Source: JBCAXA01 sp039183535 (GTDB lineage Bacteria; Pseudomonadota; Gammaproteobacteria; Steroidobacterales; Woeseiaceae). Taken from it: 18,808 nt of DNA. The notes beneath the pieces were generated by a model. It was not told the origin of the DNA and made no database searches. It saw only the letters and a list, made by a program, of their open reading frames with translations. The stretch is taken from contig JBCDBO010000060.1 in assembly GCA_039183535.1 (NCBI GenBank), forward strand, positions 1-18,808. Direction: 5' to 3'. This document shows positions 7,519-14,499 of this stretch, in pieces. Positions within the stretch are counted from its first letter, which is position 1, and every line of letters starts with the position of its first letter. The translations under genes and the position numbers were made by a program.

Positions 7519-7902
7519 GTGGCGTACCTTTCGAGTAAGTTTCGCGATGCCGTAGTGGCATTATGTGATGCCGGATCGGTCAAAGATCGGCTGGCGGATT
7601 CGTTCACGCAGCATTTGGACGATATTCACGAGGACGAATTGCCGAGTGGCCAGCGCGGTTTGTTTGCTGCCCTGCGCAAGAAACTGCATCAAACCCCGGC
7701 ATTGGGTGGCGAGAGTCCGATCGTCGCGTCGGTGCGCAAAATGTCGGCATTTCAGGCCGCCGAGTGCGCCCGCTGCATTGTCGATTTATACACGGCGACG
7801 ATCGCGCAAGAGAGCAGCGGTCGCGCCCTGCATGTTGTCGATGGCCGTGACGGCGCGCCGCAAGCGGCCGCTGCCGTTCCCGAGTTCCTGCTGAAATCGT
7901 AG
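7519..7902 (+). CDS. Small uncharacterised protein (127 aa)
   Basis: I do not recognise this family. The protein starts at GTG 7519 with GGGA at 7507-7510 as a plausible Shine-Dalgarno 8 bases upstream; the nearby ATG at 7505 is in another frame. It has no signal peptide or membrane segment and looks mostly helical and soluble. Features are an N-terminal FRDAVVALCDAG, an acidic patch (HLDDIHEDELP, about 30-42), a basic segment with RKKLHQTP near 53-60, and a helix with two cysteines in ECARCIVDLY near 82-91. The C-terminus is Ala/Pro-rich and probably disordered. Codon use matches surrounding genes and nothing competes on the other strand, so I take it as real. It follows ileS by 192 bases, with its own promoter and a structured leader, and converges with the SRPBCC/GyrI-like gene. 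Confidence 0.72.
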   Translation: MAYLSSKFRDAVVALCDAGSVKDRLADSFTQHLDDIHEDELPSGQRGLFAALRKKLHQTPALGGESPIVASVRKMSAFQAAECARCIVDLYTATIAQESSGRALHVVDGRDGAPQAAAAVPEFLLKS

Positions 7903-7903
7903 C

Positions 7904-7924
7904 CGCGCTGCCTAGCGCAGCGCG
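7904..7924. terminator. Hairpin between convergent genes
   Basis: CGCGCTGC 7904-7911 pairs with GCAGCGCG 7917-7924 around loop CTAGC, an 8-bp GC-rich stem. The stop codon of the minus-strand gene lies in the loop and the stop of the plus-strand gene is 1 base upstream. There is no T-run on either side, so it could be a weak bidirectional terminator or only a 3'-end stabilising hairpin. Confidence 0.35.
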
Positions 7925-8937
7925 ACCGGTCGATAGACTTCCGTAATCAGTTGATCCTCGGGGACCTCGGTCGGATCACTAACGTACACCTCCCAAGCGT
8001 CACCAGCACCGTCGTAGCCGTGCGCTGCCGCGTAGGCGGCGAGCTGCGCATGTGCCGCCGTCAGACCGTCGTAGCTGCCGGTGTGCACGGTGCGAAGCGC
8101 TAACCCCGAGTACGCTTCGACGACGCGGACATCGGTCGCCGTAACGCCGTCGACTGCGCCGGTCACCGGGATACCGGCGTCAAAGCGCGCCCGTCCCCCG
8201 TCGAAGCCGCGCTCAACGCGAAGTGCCGGACCGGTCCGCTCCAAGCCCGCTTGTTGAATCGCGTTGACGACGGCGAAAAACGCTTGGCTCAAGGCGGCAG
8301 ACACCGCGTCAGCGGTCGGCTCGGCGGCTGCGCTCGCGAGCAGCCATGTGGTCGGTGCGACCTCAACCTCCGCGACGGTGAGCCCGGCAAAGTCGTCGGC
8401 CGGCAATTGCTCAGTGACCGTTTTCAGTTTTGACAGGCCGCGTTCGTAGTCGGGGCCGACAAAGCGGTCGAGCAGCGAGCCGATAATCCGGCTGGCAGGA
8501 TCGTAGCCATTGTCTTGGGTGAGGTACCACGTAACTTCAGTTCCGTCGGCAACCGTCTTGAGGTCGAAGCCGGCCGTGTTCTCGCCGAAGCCATCGAATT
8601 CCAGCGCTGTTTCGAGATGGCGAGGCGACTCGCTTACCGTGATGCGTTGCATGCCGCTGCCGACACTGGGGTCGGTCGACTCCCAGCGCATGACCGCGCC
8701 GACGCCGCGGCGCGGGCCGGTAAATTCGTACGTCGTCGCGTCCGGCGCCAAGTCGTACCACGGCGACCAGCGATTAAACTGGTGGAAATCGTTCAGTTGC
8801 GCGAACACGGTGGCCGCCGGTCGGTCGATGACGATGGTCCGCTCGACGCGGCTCTCGGCCGGTAACGTGTACGCGTAAACCAGGATGACGCCGAGCAAGA
8901 CAGCCAGCGTAACAACGAGCCTGCGAACCCACTTCAT
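7912..8937 (-). CDS. Membrane-anchored SRPBCC (START-like) + GyrI-like effector-binding protein
   Basis: This 341-residue protein has three parts. Residues 1-27 form a basic N-terminus and one hydrophobic helix (LVVTLAVLLGVILVYAYTLP), an uncleaved anchor or signal. Residues about 30-175 are an SRPBCC/polyketide-cyclase-like domain: RTIVIDRPAATVFAQLND, the FNRWSPWYDL motif, GVGAVMRWES and the closing helix with GPDYERGLSKLK. Residues about 185-340 resemble the GyrI-like/AraC effector-binding fold, which holds small ligands: FFAVVNAIQQAG, YSGLALRTVHTGSYDGL, WEVYVSDP and a C-terminal TEVYRPVA. The start is ATG with a run of G then AAAACT before it. Both domains bind hydrophobic small molecules, so a periplasmic ligand-binding role is inferred; no catalytic residues are evident. 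It diverges from the M49-like peptidase gene across a 93-base gap. Confidence 0.82.
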   Translation of the reverse strand: MKWVRRLVVTLAVLLGVILVYAYTLPAESRVERTIVIDRPAATVFAQLNDFHQFNRWSPWYDLAPDATTYEFTGPRRGVGAVMRWESTDPSVGSGMQRITVSESPRHLETALEFDGFGENTAGFDLKTVADGTEVTWYLTQDNGYDPASRIIGSLLDRFVGPDYERGLSKLKTVTEQLPADDFAGLTVAEVEVAPTTWLLASAAAEPTADAVSAALSQAFFAVVNAIQQAGLERTGPALRVERGFDGGRARFDAGIPVTGAVDGVTATDVRVVEAYSGLALRTVHTGSYDGLTAAHAQLAAYAAAHGYDGAGDAWEVYVSDPTEVPEDQLITEVYRPVALR

Positions 8938-9030
8938 AGTTTTCCCCCCCGATCTGCCTTGACATCAGTATAGGCCAGTCGGGCGGCTGCTACACTGCAC
9001 GCCGGGGTTACCGTGACGAGACGCAGGACG
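8938..9030. promoter_or_regulatory. Divergent intergenic promoter region
   Basis: These 93 bases separate two divergent genes and must drive both. On the minus strand TATACT (complement of 8967-8972) is a good -10 for the SRPBCC gene but lacks a clear -35. On the plus strand TACACT at 8991-8996 is a candidate -10 for the peptidase gene, again without a good -35; the TTGACA-like hexamer at 8960-8965 is 25 bases away, too far. Individual assignments are weak. Confidence 0.35.
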
Positions 9031-10752
9031 ATGAGCAAACGATGGTGGGATAAGCTAGGTGCGGTCGCAGCGTTGGCGCTAACGGGCTGCGCCGCGATCG
9101 AGCATACCGGTACGCTCGATACGCGCGCCAGCTTGACGGGCAGCTCGACGAGAATCGCGGAGCGCAGCACCGAATTACTCGATCAGTACGCGCCCTTCCG
9201 GCTCGAAGCGGACTTGTCCGACCTCAGCGATAACCAACAGCGGCTCATCGTCAAATTGGTCGACGCGGCGATCATTATGGATGAGTTGTTCTGGCGCCAA
9301 GCGTACGGTGACGATTGGGCGGCGTTCGTCGCGTCGCTCGACGGCGCCACCCGCGCGCTGGCGATGATCAACTACGGCCCATGGAACCGACTCGATGGCG
9401 ATACGCCGTTTGTCAGCGGCGTGGCTGCTAAGCCGAGTGGTGCCCGCTTTTATCCGGCCGATATGACCGATGCTGAGTTTGATGCCTGGGCTGCGCCGGA
9501 TAAAGACGGTTTGTACTCGTTGGTGCAACGTGACGCCGAGGGCGATTTGCAGCTCATCGCGTATCACGATGCCTACGCTGACGCGCTTGGCGTTGCGGCG
9601 GCGCGGCTGCGCGAAGCGTCGGCGCTTGCTGAGAATGCGGCGTTCGCCGACTACCTGCGCCTGCGTGCCGATGCGCTCGTTAGCGATGACTACCAACCCA
9701 GCGATTTGGCATGGATGGACATGCAAGGCAACGCGCTTGACGTCGTCATCGGGGCGATTGAAACGTACGAAGATCAACGCTACGGGTATCGCGCTGCCTA
9801 TGAAGCTTACGTTCTGAAAAAAGACTTGGCATGGAGTCGTGACCTTGCGCATTTCGCCACCTTCCTGCCGGTCTTGCAGCGGGACTTACCGGTCCCCGAG
9901 GCCTACAAACAAGAGTCTCCCGGTGCGAATTCGGATCTTGGTGCGTACGACGTCTTGTACTACGCTGGCCATTCGAACGCGGGTTCCAAAACGATTGCTA
10001 TCAATTTGCCGAATGACGAAACGGTGCAGCTGACGAAAGGCACGCGGCGGCTGCAATTGAAGAACGCCATGCAGGCGAAGTTCGAGAAAATACTCGAGCC
10101 ACTGGCAGATGAGTTAATCGTGCCCGCGCAGCGACATCACGTGACCTTCGATGCGTTTTTTGCAAATACAATGTTTCATGAAGTCGCCCACGGTCTCGGC
10201 ATTAAAAACACGATCAACGGCAAAGGGACCGTGCGGTGGGCTCTGCGCGAGGTGGCATCGAGCTTAGAGGAAGGCAAGGCGGACGTGCTCGGCCTTTACA
10301 TGGTGACGAAACTGCATGCGGCAGGCGAGCTAAGCGACGTCACGCTGATGGATAACTACGTCACATTCGTCGCTAGCATTTTTCGGTCGATTCGATTCGG
10401 CGCAAGCAGTGCGCACGGCAAAGCCAATATGTTGCGCTTTAATTTTTTCCAGGATCGCGGTGCGTTCACGCGCGATGCTTCGACCGGCCGTTACGCGATC
10501 GATTTCGACGCCATGCAAGCGGCCGTCAATGAACTGTCGGCGCTGATTCTTACGATCCAGGGCGACGGCGATGTCGCGCGGGCGCGGGCGTTGACCGAGG
10601 AACTCGGGATTATTCGGCCCACGCTGGCCGATGATCTCGAGCGTGTTACTGCGCTCGGGATCCCGGTTGATATTACCTTCGAGCAAGGCATGGCGGTCCT
10701 TGGCTTGACCGATATGCAAGCTCGCGAAGGCCTAAATCGCGGCGCGTTCTAG
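9031..10752 (+). CDS. M49-like (dipeptidyl-peptidase III-related) zinc peptidase, lipoprotein
   Basis: From ATG 9031 the protein has 573 residues. An in-frame GTG at 9013 would add six residues; I prefer 9031 because the signal peptide starts there with MSKRWW and AGGA lies just before it. A lipobox LTGC puts the lipidated cysteine at position 20, so the mature enzyme is membrane-tethered. The zinc site is HEVAHGLG, with His383, Glu384 and His387. The third ligand is probably a Glu in LEEGKADVLG (E413/E414), the arrangement of M49-like enzymes (second motif EExxAD/E). Classical DPP III has HELLGH, with one extra residue between the histidines; here the spacing is the standard HExxH. A long alpha-helical N-terminal half with DLSDNQQRLIVKLVDAA precedes it. 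The predicted role is release of short peptides at the envelope. It ends 11 bases from the convergent MFS gene. Confidence 0.8.
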   Translation: MSKRWWDKLGAVAALALTGCAAIEHTGTLDTRASLTGSSTRIAERSTELLDQYAPFRLEADLSDLSDNQQRLIVKLVDAAIIMDELFWRQAYGDDWAAFVASLDGATRALAMINYGPWNRLDGDTPFVSGVAAKPSGARFYPADMTDAEFDAWAAPDKDGLYSLVQRDAEGDLQLIAYHDAYADALGVAAARLREASALAENAAFADYLRLRADALVSDDYQPSDLAWMDMQGNALDVVIGAIETYEDQRYGYRAAYEAYVLKKDLAWSRDLAHFATFLPVLQRDLPVPEAYKQESPGANSDLGAYDVLYYAGHSNAGSKTIAINLPNDETVQLTKGTRRLQLKNAMQAKFEKILEPLADELIVPAQRHHVTFDAFFANTMFHEVAHGLGIKNTINGKGTVRWALREVASSLEEGKADVLGLYMVTKLHAAGELSDVTLMDNYVTFVASIFRSIRFGASSAHGKANMLRFNFFQDRGAFTRDASTGRYAIDFDAMQAAVNELSALILTIQGDGDVARARALTEELGIIRPTLADDLERVTALGIPVDITFEQGMAVLGLTDMQAREGLNRGAF

Positions 10753-10763
10753 TCGCATTGCGG

Positions 10764-11957
10764 CTACGGTCGACCGGTACTGGCGAGCGATGCGGCGGCG
10801 TTACGGTGCAGCGCGATGGCGGCCAGCATGCCGATACTGTGGACAACGGCCAAGGTAATCAGTAACGGCCAGATGCTGTTCGACTGCGTCATTGCGAGCG
10901 ATTGCACCAGTGCGGCGGATACGACTTGCATCGCGAAGCTCGTCAGGCTCGATGCCGTGCCGGCCCGTTCCGGTACTTGGCCAACGGCACCGCCTTGCGC
11001 GCTGGGATTGAAAAAGCCCTGAGATAGCGTCGCCATGGCCATCGCCGCAAACAAGGTCGTTGCCGACAAGCCGATCGACAGTTGCAGCGTTACGGCGACG
11101 CTAATGGCAATGACCACGCCAATCGAGCCCGTCGCCACGGTGCGCGCAATCCCGATCGCAGCGGCATAGCGCGTGGCAAGAAAATTGCCGATGCCATAAG
11201 CAATCGCTAGAACGATAAAGAGCTCACCGAAGCGTTCTGTCGGTTCGCGGAAGTGATTCTCCATGACGAACGGCACCATCGACAGAAACAAGTAAAAGCC
11301 AGCCGCGCTCGATGTTGTGACGATCGCGTACAGCAAGAAACGCGGTCGCCCCAGTGCCAGTGCAAATCCGTCGCGGAGCGATTTCGTCTGCCCGCGTTTG
11401 TCGGCGGGTAAGGTTTCCGGAAGGCGTGCTACGAGTAGCAATAAGACCAGTGCGGACATAACCGTTAGCAGCCAGAAAATACTGCGCCACCCAAACCAAA
11501 TGCCGAAGTAGCCGCCTGTCAGCGGCCCCAGCATCGGCCCAATAAGCATGATCAGGATGACGGTTGCCAGACGCTTGGCCATCTCGGCAGGCGGGTATAA
11601 ATCGCTCAGTACCGCTCGGGCGACAACCAGCCCAATACCGCCACCGGCCGCTTGTACGATGCGAGCGACGATCAATGCACTGGCGTTTGGGGCGAGCGCA
11701 CAGGCGGCGCTGCCGACTAAAAACAATACGATTCCGGTCAGCATGACAGGCCGGCGACCGTAGCGATCGGACAACGTACCGCTGACCAGTTGCGCGATAC
11801 CCGTTGCCAAGATGTACAGGCTAAACGTTAGCTGGATAACGTCTTGGCTAACACCGAATTCAGCCTGCAAGGTCGGCAGTATCGGCAAATAAATCTGCAT
11901 GGCGAGTGGGCCGAGAACGACCGCAGCGGCAAGCAGGTAGGTGATTCGAAGCGTCAC
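10764..11957 (-). CDS. Bcr/CflA-type multidrug efflux MFS transporter
   Basis: This 397-residue inner-membrane protein has about twelve hydrophobic helices. MFS motif A is intact (SGTLSDRYGRRPV, about 59-71), followed by RIVQAAGGGIGLVVARAVL (motif B region, about 99-117) and an antiporter motif C, GPMLGPLTGGYFG, near 139-151. These and the start QIYLPILPTLQAEF are typical of the DHA1 Bcr/CflA drug:H+ antiporters. A cytoplasmic loop rich in charge (LPETLPADKRGQTKSLRDG) separates the two halves. It starts at GTG 11957, 18 bases after the stop of the beta-propeller gene and with no strong Shine-Dalgarno, so it is probably the last gene of the folE transcript. The exported compound cannot be told from sequence. 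Confidence 0.88.
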   Translation of the reverse strand: MTLRITYLLAAAVVLGPLAMQIYLPILPTLQAEFGVSQDVIQLTFSLYILATGIAQLVSGTLSDRYGRRPVMLTGIVLFLVGSAACALAPNASALIVARIVQAAGGGIGLVVARAVLSDLYPPAEMAKRLATVILIMLIGPMLGPLTGGYFGIWFGWRSIFWLLTVMSALVLLLLVARLPETLPADKRGQTKSLRDGFALALGRPRFLLYAIVTTSSAAGFYLFLSMVPFVMENHFREPTERFGELFIVLAIAYGIGNFLATRYAAAIGIARTVATGSIGVVIAISVAVTLQLSIGLSATTLFAAMAMATLSQGFFNPSAQGGAVGQVPERAGTASSLTSFAMQVVSAALVQSLAMTQSNSIWPLLITLAVVHSIGMLAAIALHRNAAASLASTGRP

Positions 11958-11975
11958 GGTGCCGGGGTGGCAGCG

Positions 11976-13058
11976 TTAGCGGCGCGCGGTCAGTTTAGGC
12001 AGGATGCCGATGTTTGAGCCGTGCAGCGACGCGAAGTAAATGTGCTCGGCATCGTCGACAGCGCCTGTCACGGTGTACAGCGGACCGAGTGACGACTGCA
12101 AGTCCAAACTGACCTCGCCGTCGGCATCGAACTCGATGATATGCGCGTAGGGTATCGGCGCCGGTCGCACCGAGGCGGGGAGCCGCGCCAGCATTTTTCG
12201 CAGCAGCGGCTGCTCATCGAGTCGGTCGAGCAGCGCATTGCGCGGTGCGGCAAGACCGAGCCAAAAACGACCATCACTCGTGACCGCGAGGTTATCGGGA
12301 AATCCGGGTAAGTTATAGAGCAATGTTTCCGCTTGTCCCTTGCGTGCACCTGCGAGCCACACTTTCAAGACACGGTATGTGCTCGTTTCTGCGAGCAGCA
12401 GAAACTCACCGCTCGGGTCAATTGCAAGGCCGTTTGGAAATGCGAGCGCATCGCGTACCAAGTCGATCTCGTCATTGCTCGGGTCGTAGCGCAGTAGACG
12501 ACCATTCGGGTCATGTTCCAGCAGGTCGAGTACGCTTGCCGCTAGCGTGCCACCGTGTGCGTCAGGGTGGAAATGGGTCGATGCATCGGTGAAGTAGACG
12601 CTGCCGTCCGGTGCGATGGCGACCGCGTTGGCGTACGCAATTGACGTGCCGGCAAAGCGCCGGGCCAATACTTTCGAGCGCCCGTCCGGGTTGACTTGCT
12701 GCAAGCCGATACCGGCGTTGGCGACATACATTTTGCCGTTGTCAGCGATCGCGATTCCGAGCGGTCGACCGCCCAATCGGGCGACAACCTCGGGCGCTCC
12801 GTCGGCGCCAAGTCGCAATAGCTCACCGGACTCGACGCCGGTGATGAGATGGCCGTCGCTGTCGATAGCGAGCGCTTCGGGGCCGACATAGGGCGCGATC
12901 GAACGCGTCTCGATCGATGCTAGTCGGTCGTTGGCGCTGTGCGGCCCGCTCAGTCCTTCGAACTCGGGGGCTTGCCAGGCTTTGGGGTTTACCGGCGTGG
13001 GCCAAAAAAACAGATAGCCGAGGCACAGGACCAGCAGCACAAGCAGCAAACGCCGCAT
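11976..13058 (-). CDS. Strictosidine-synthase-like six-bladed beta-propeller (SMP-30 superfamily), membrane-anchored
   Basis: The 360-residue protein begins with a short basic N-terminus and one hydrophobic helix (LLLVLLVLCLGYLFFWP), then an extracytoplasmic beta-propeller. Blade repeats are visible as GPEALAIDSDGHLITG, GRPLGIAIADNGKMYVAN, ANAVAIAPDGSVYFTD, PNGLAIDPSGEFLLLAET and PDNLAVTSDGRFWLG. The stretch STYRVLKVWLAG after the NGLAID blade, and PLYTVTGAVDDAEHIYFASL at the end, are characteristic of the strictosidine-synthase/APMAP-like branch rather than gluconolactonases. Bacterial members are often lactonases or arylesterases, but the activity is not predictable here. The ATG follows the folE stop after one base (TAA-c-ATG), so translation is almost certainly coupled to folE. 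Confidence 0.85.
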   Translation of the reverse strand: MRRLLLVLLVLCLGYLFFWPTPVNPKAWQAPEFEGLSGPHSANDRLASIETRSIAPYVGPEALAIDSDGHLITGVESGELLRLGADGAPEVVARLGGRPLGIAIADNGKMYVANAGIGLQQVNPDGRSKVLARRFAGTSIAYANAVAIAPDGSVYFTDASTHFHPDAHGGTLAASVLDLLEHDPNGRLLRYDPSNDEIDLVRDALAFPNGLAIDPSGEFLLLAETSTYRVLKVWLAGARKGQAETLLYNLPGFPDNLAVTSDGRFWLGLAAPRNALLDRLDEQPLLRKMLARLPASVRPAPIPYAHIIEFDADGEVSLDLQSSLGPLYTVTGAVDDAEHIYFASLHGSNIGILPKLTARR

Positions 13059-13059
13059 G

Positions 13060-13662
13060 TTACGCGCGACCTACCATCCGCAAAAACTCCGCCCGTGTGC
13101 GCGCATCAGTGCGAAACAGGCCTTCCATTTGGCTGGTGACCATCGAGACGCCGGTCTTGTGAATGCCCCGTGTCGTCATGCACTGGTGCGATGCATCGAT
13201 CACGACACCGACGCCTTTCGGCTTTAGAACGTCGTTAATGCAGCTCGCGATTTGCGCCGTTAGCTTTTCCTGTACCTGGAAGCGACGCGCGTAGGCTTCG
13301 ACGACTCGCGCCAGCTTCGAGATGCCAACAACCTTGTTATTGGGCAAATAGCCGACGTGGGCTTTGCCGATGATCGGTGCCATGTGATGCTCACAGTGCG
13401 ACTCGAAATCGATATCGCGCAGTACGATCATTTCGTCGTAGCCTTCAACCTCTTCGAACGTTCGCCTCAGAAACGTCGTTGGGTTGTCGTGGTAGCCAGA
13501 GAACCAATCCTCGTAGGCGCGCGCGACACGTTTTGGCGTGTCGAGCAGGCCTTCGCGAGTCGTGTCCTCACCTGCCCACAACAACAGCGTACGAACGGCT
13601 TCCTCGGCTTGCTTGCGACTGGGGCGCCGGGGTTTTTTCGGCTTCGTCGTCTTTTGACTCAT
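13060..13662 (-). CDS. folE: GTP cyclohydrolase I (zinc type, IA)
   Basis: The enzyme converts GTP to 7,8-dihydroneopterin triphosphate, the first step of tetrahydrofolate and pterin synthesis, as a cytoplasmic decamer. The 200 residues match the usual length. The zinc ligands of the classical type are present: Cys90 and His93 in SHCEHHMAP and Cys161 in SHQCMTTRG. Other family blocks are GLLDTPKRVARAY (38-50), AHVGYLPNNKVVGISKLAR (101-119) and the basic EKLTAQIA helix. The N-terminal 20 residues are Lys/Arg-rich, a normal variable region. The ATG has a GAGAG Shine-Dalgarno about 6 bases upstream. It leads a tight three-gene group with the beta-propeller and the MFS exporter; msrA lies 118 bases upstream on the same strand. 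Confidence 0.96.
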   Translation of the reverse strand: MSQKTTKPKKPRRPSRKQAEEAVRTLLLWAGEDTTREGLLDTPKRVARAYEDWFSGYHDNPTTFLRRTFEEVEGYDEMIVLRDIDFESHCEHHMAPIIGKAHVGYLPNNKVVGISKLARVVEAYARRFQVQEKLTAQIASCINDVLKPKGVGVVIDASHQCMTTRGIHKTGVSMVTSQMEGLFRTDARTRAEFLRMVGRA

Positions 13663-13780
13663 CGTGCTCTCTCATTACCCAGCGCGCTATCGTAACGGAT
13701 ACCGTTTCTACACGTAGCTACGCGCCGCTCCGCTCGCAGCGCGACGCAGCGCTGACGAACTTCGTGAAGGCTGGCGAAAT
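13663..13780 (-). other. msrA-folE intergenic region
   Basis: These 118 bases hold a short hairpin AGCGC 13738-13742 / GCGCT 13749-13753 and a CTTC/GAAG repeat closer to the msrA stop, neither followed by a T-run. A TACGAT hexamer on the minus strand upstream of folE could be a -10, without a recognisable -35. A separate folE promoter is possible but not shown. Confidence 0.25.
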
Positions 13781-14434
13781 CTACGCAGTCTCACCGAGAC
13801 CGATCGGGCAACTGACACCAGTACCGCCGAGGCCGCAATAACCGTTCGGGTTTCGGGCCAGGTACTGCTGATGGTAGTCCTCGGCGAAGTAAAACTCGGG
13901 CGCCGCGACAATCTCCGTCGTGATCGATCCATGTCCTGCGGTGCTAAGTGCTTGCTGGAAGGCAGCTTTCGACGCCTCAGCGGTAGCGCGCTGCGCATCG
14001 CTGTAGACGTAAATGCCGGACCGGTACTGCGTGCCGACATCGTTGCCTTGACGCATGCCTTGCGTCGGGTTGTGCGATTCCCAGAAAACCTTCAGCAACT
14101 CATCGAACGTAATCTCTGCCGGTCGATAAACAACACGCACGACCTCGTTATGGCCGGTTTGGCCGCTGCAGACTTCTTCGTAAGTTGGGTTCGGTGTATG
14201 GCCGGCGGCGTAGCCGACGGCGGTTACAACAACGCCGGGTGTTTGCCAGAAGCGGCGCTCGGCGCCCCAAAAGCAGCCGAGTCCGAACATCGCAAGTTCC
14301 GTATCCGCCGGGTATGGCGCTGCCAGCGAGACGCCATTCACAACGTGGTTGCCGGGTACCACGATTGGGTTTTCGCGCCCGGGCAGCGCATCCGCGGCGG
14401 CGGGCAGGGTTGTTTTCTTCCGGTGTCCGAACAT
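13781..14434 (-). CDS. msrA: Peptide methionine-(S)-S-oxide reductase MsrA
   Basis: The enzyme repairs S-epimers of oxidised methionine using thioredoxin. The 217 residues match the long E. coli-type MsrA. The catalytic motif GCFWGAER has nucleophile Cys54. The recycling cysteines are Cys200 in PNGYCGLGG and Cys209 in TGVSCPIG, near the C-terminus as in three-cysteine enzymes. Further family marks are TAVGYAAGHTPNPTYEEVCS, TGHNEVV, FWESHNPTQGMRQGNDVGTQYRS and YHQQYL. The N-terminal 45 residues (HRKKTTLPAAADALPGRENP...) are also typical of this subtype and do not form a signal peptide, so it is cytoplasmic. It lies 65 bases downstream of the M48-TPR gene on the same strand and 118 bases before folE. 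The Shine-Dalgarno is weak. Confidence 0.96.
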   Translation of the reverse strand: MFGHRKKTTLPAAADALPGRENPIVVPGNHVVNGVSLAAPYPADTELAMFGLGCFWGAERRFWQTPGVVVTAVGYAAGHTPNPTYEEVCSGQTGHNEVVRVVYRPAEITFDELLKVFWESHNPTQGMRQGNDVGTQYRSGIYVYSDAQRATAEASKAAFQQALSTAGHGSITTEIVAAPEFYFAEDYHQQYLARNPNGYCGLGGTGVSCPIGLGETA

Positions 14435-14499
14435 GGTGGGTTCGCTCAGGTACGCTGCGGATCTTTCAATATTGTGCTCGGCAATCGTTTTGCAAGCAC

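Noticed and set aside
8960..8996. TTGACA with TACACT as one promoter for the M49-like gene
   Set aside because: The spacing is 25 bases, far from the 16-18 needed, so the two hexamers cannot form one sigma-70 promoter.
9175..9852. 225-residue minus-strand open frame
   Set aside because: It is antisense to the M49-like peptidase, whose lipobox and zinc motifs are clear; the antisense translation has no recognisable domain.
11976..13058. Calling the beta-propeller a gluconolactonase
   Set aside because: The STYRVLKVWLAG region and C-terminal blade fit the strictosidine-synthase/APMAP-like branch better, and substrate cannot be read from sequence.
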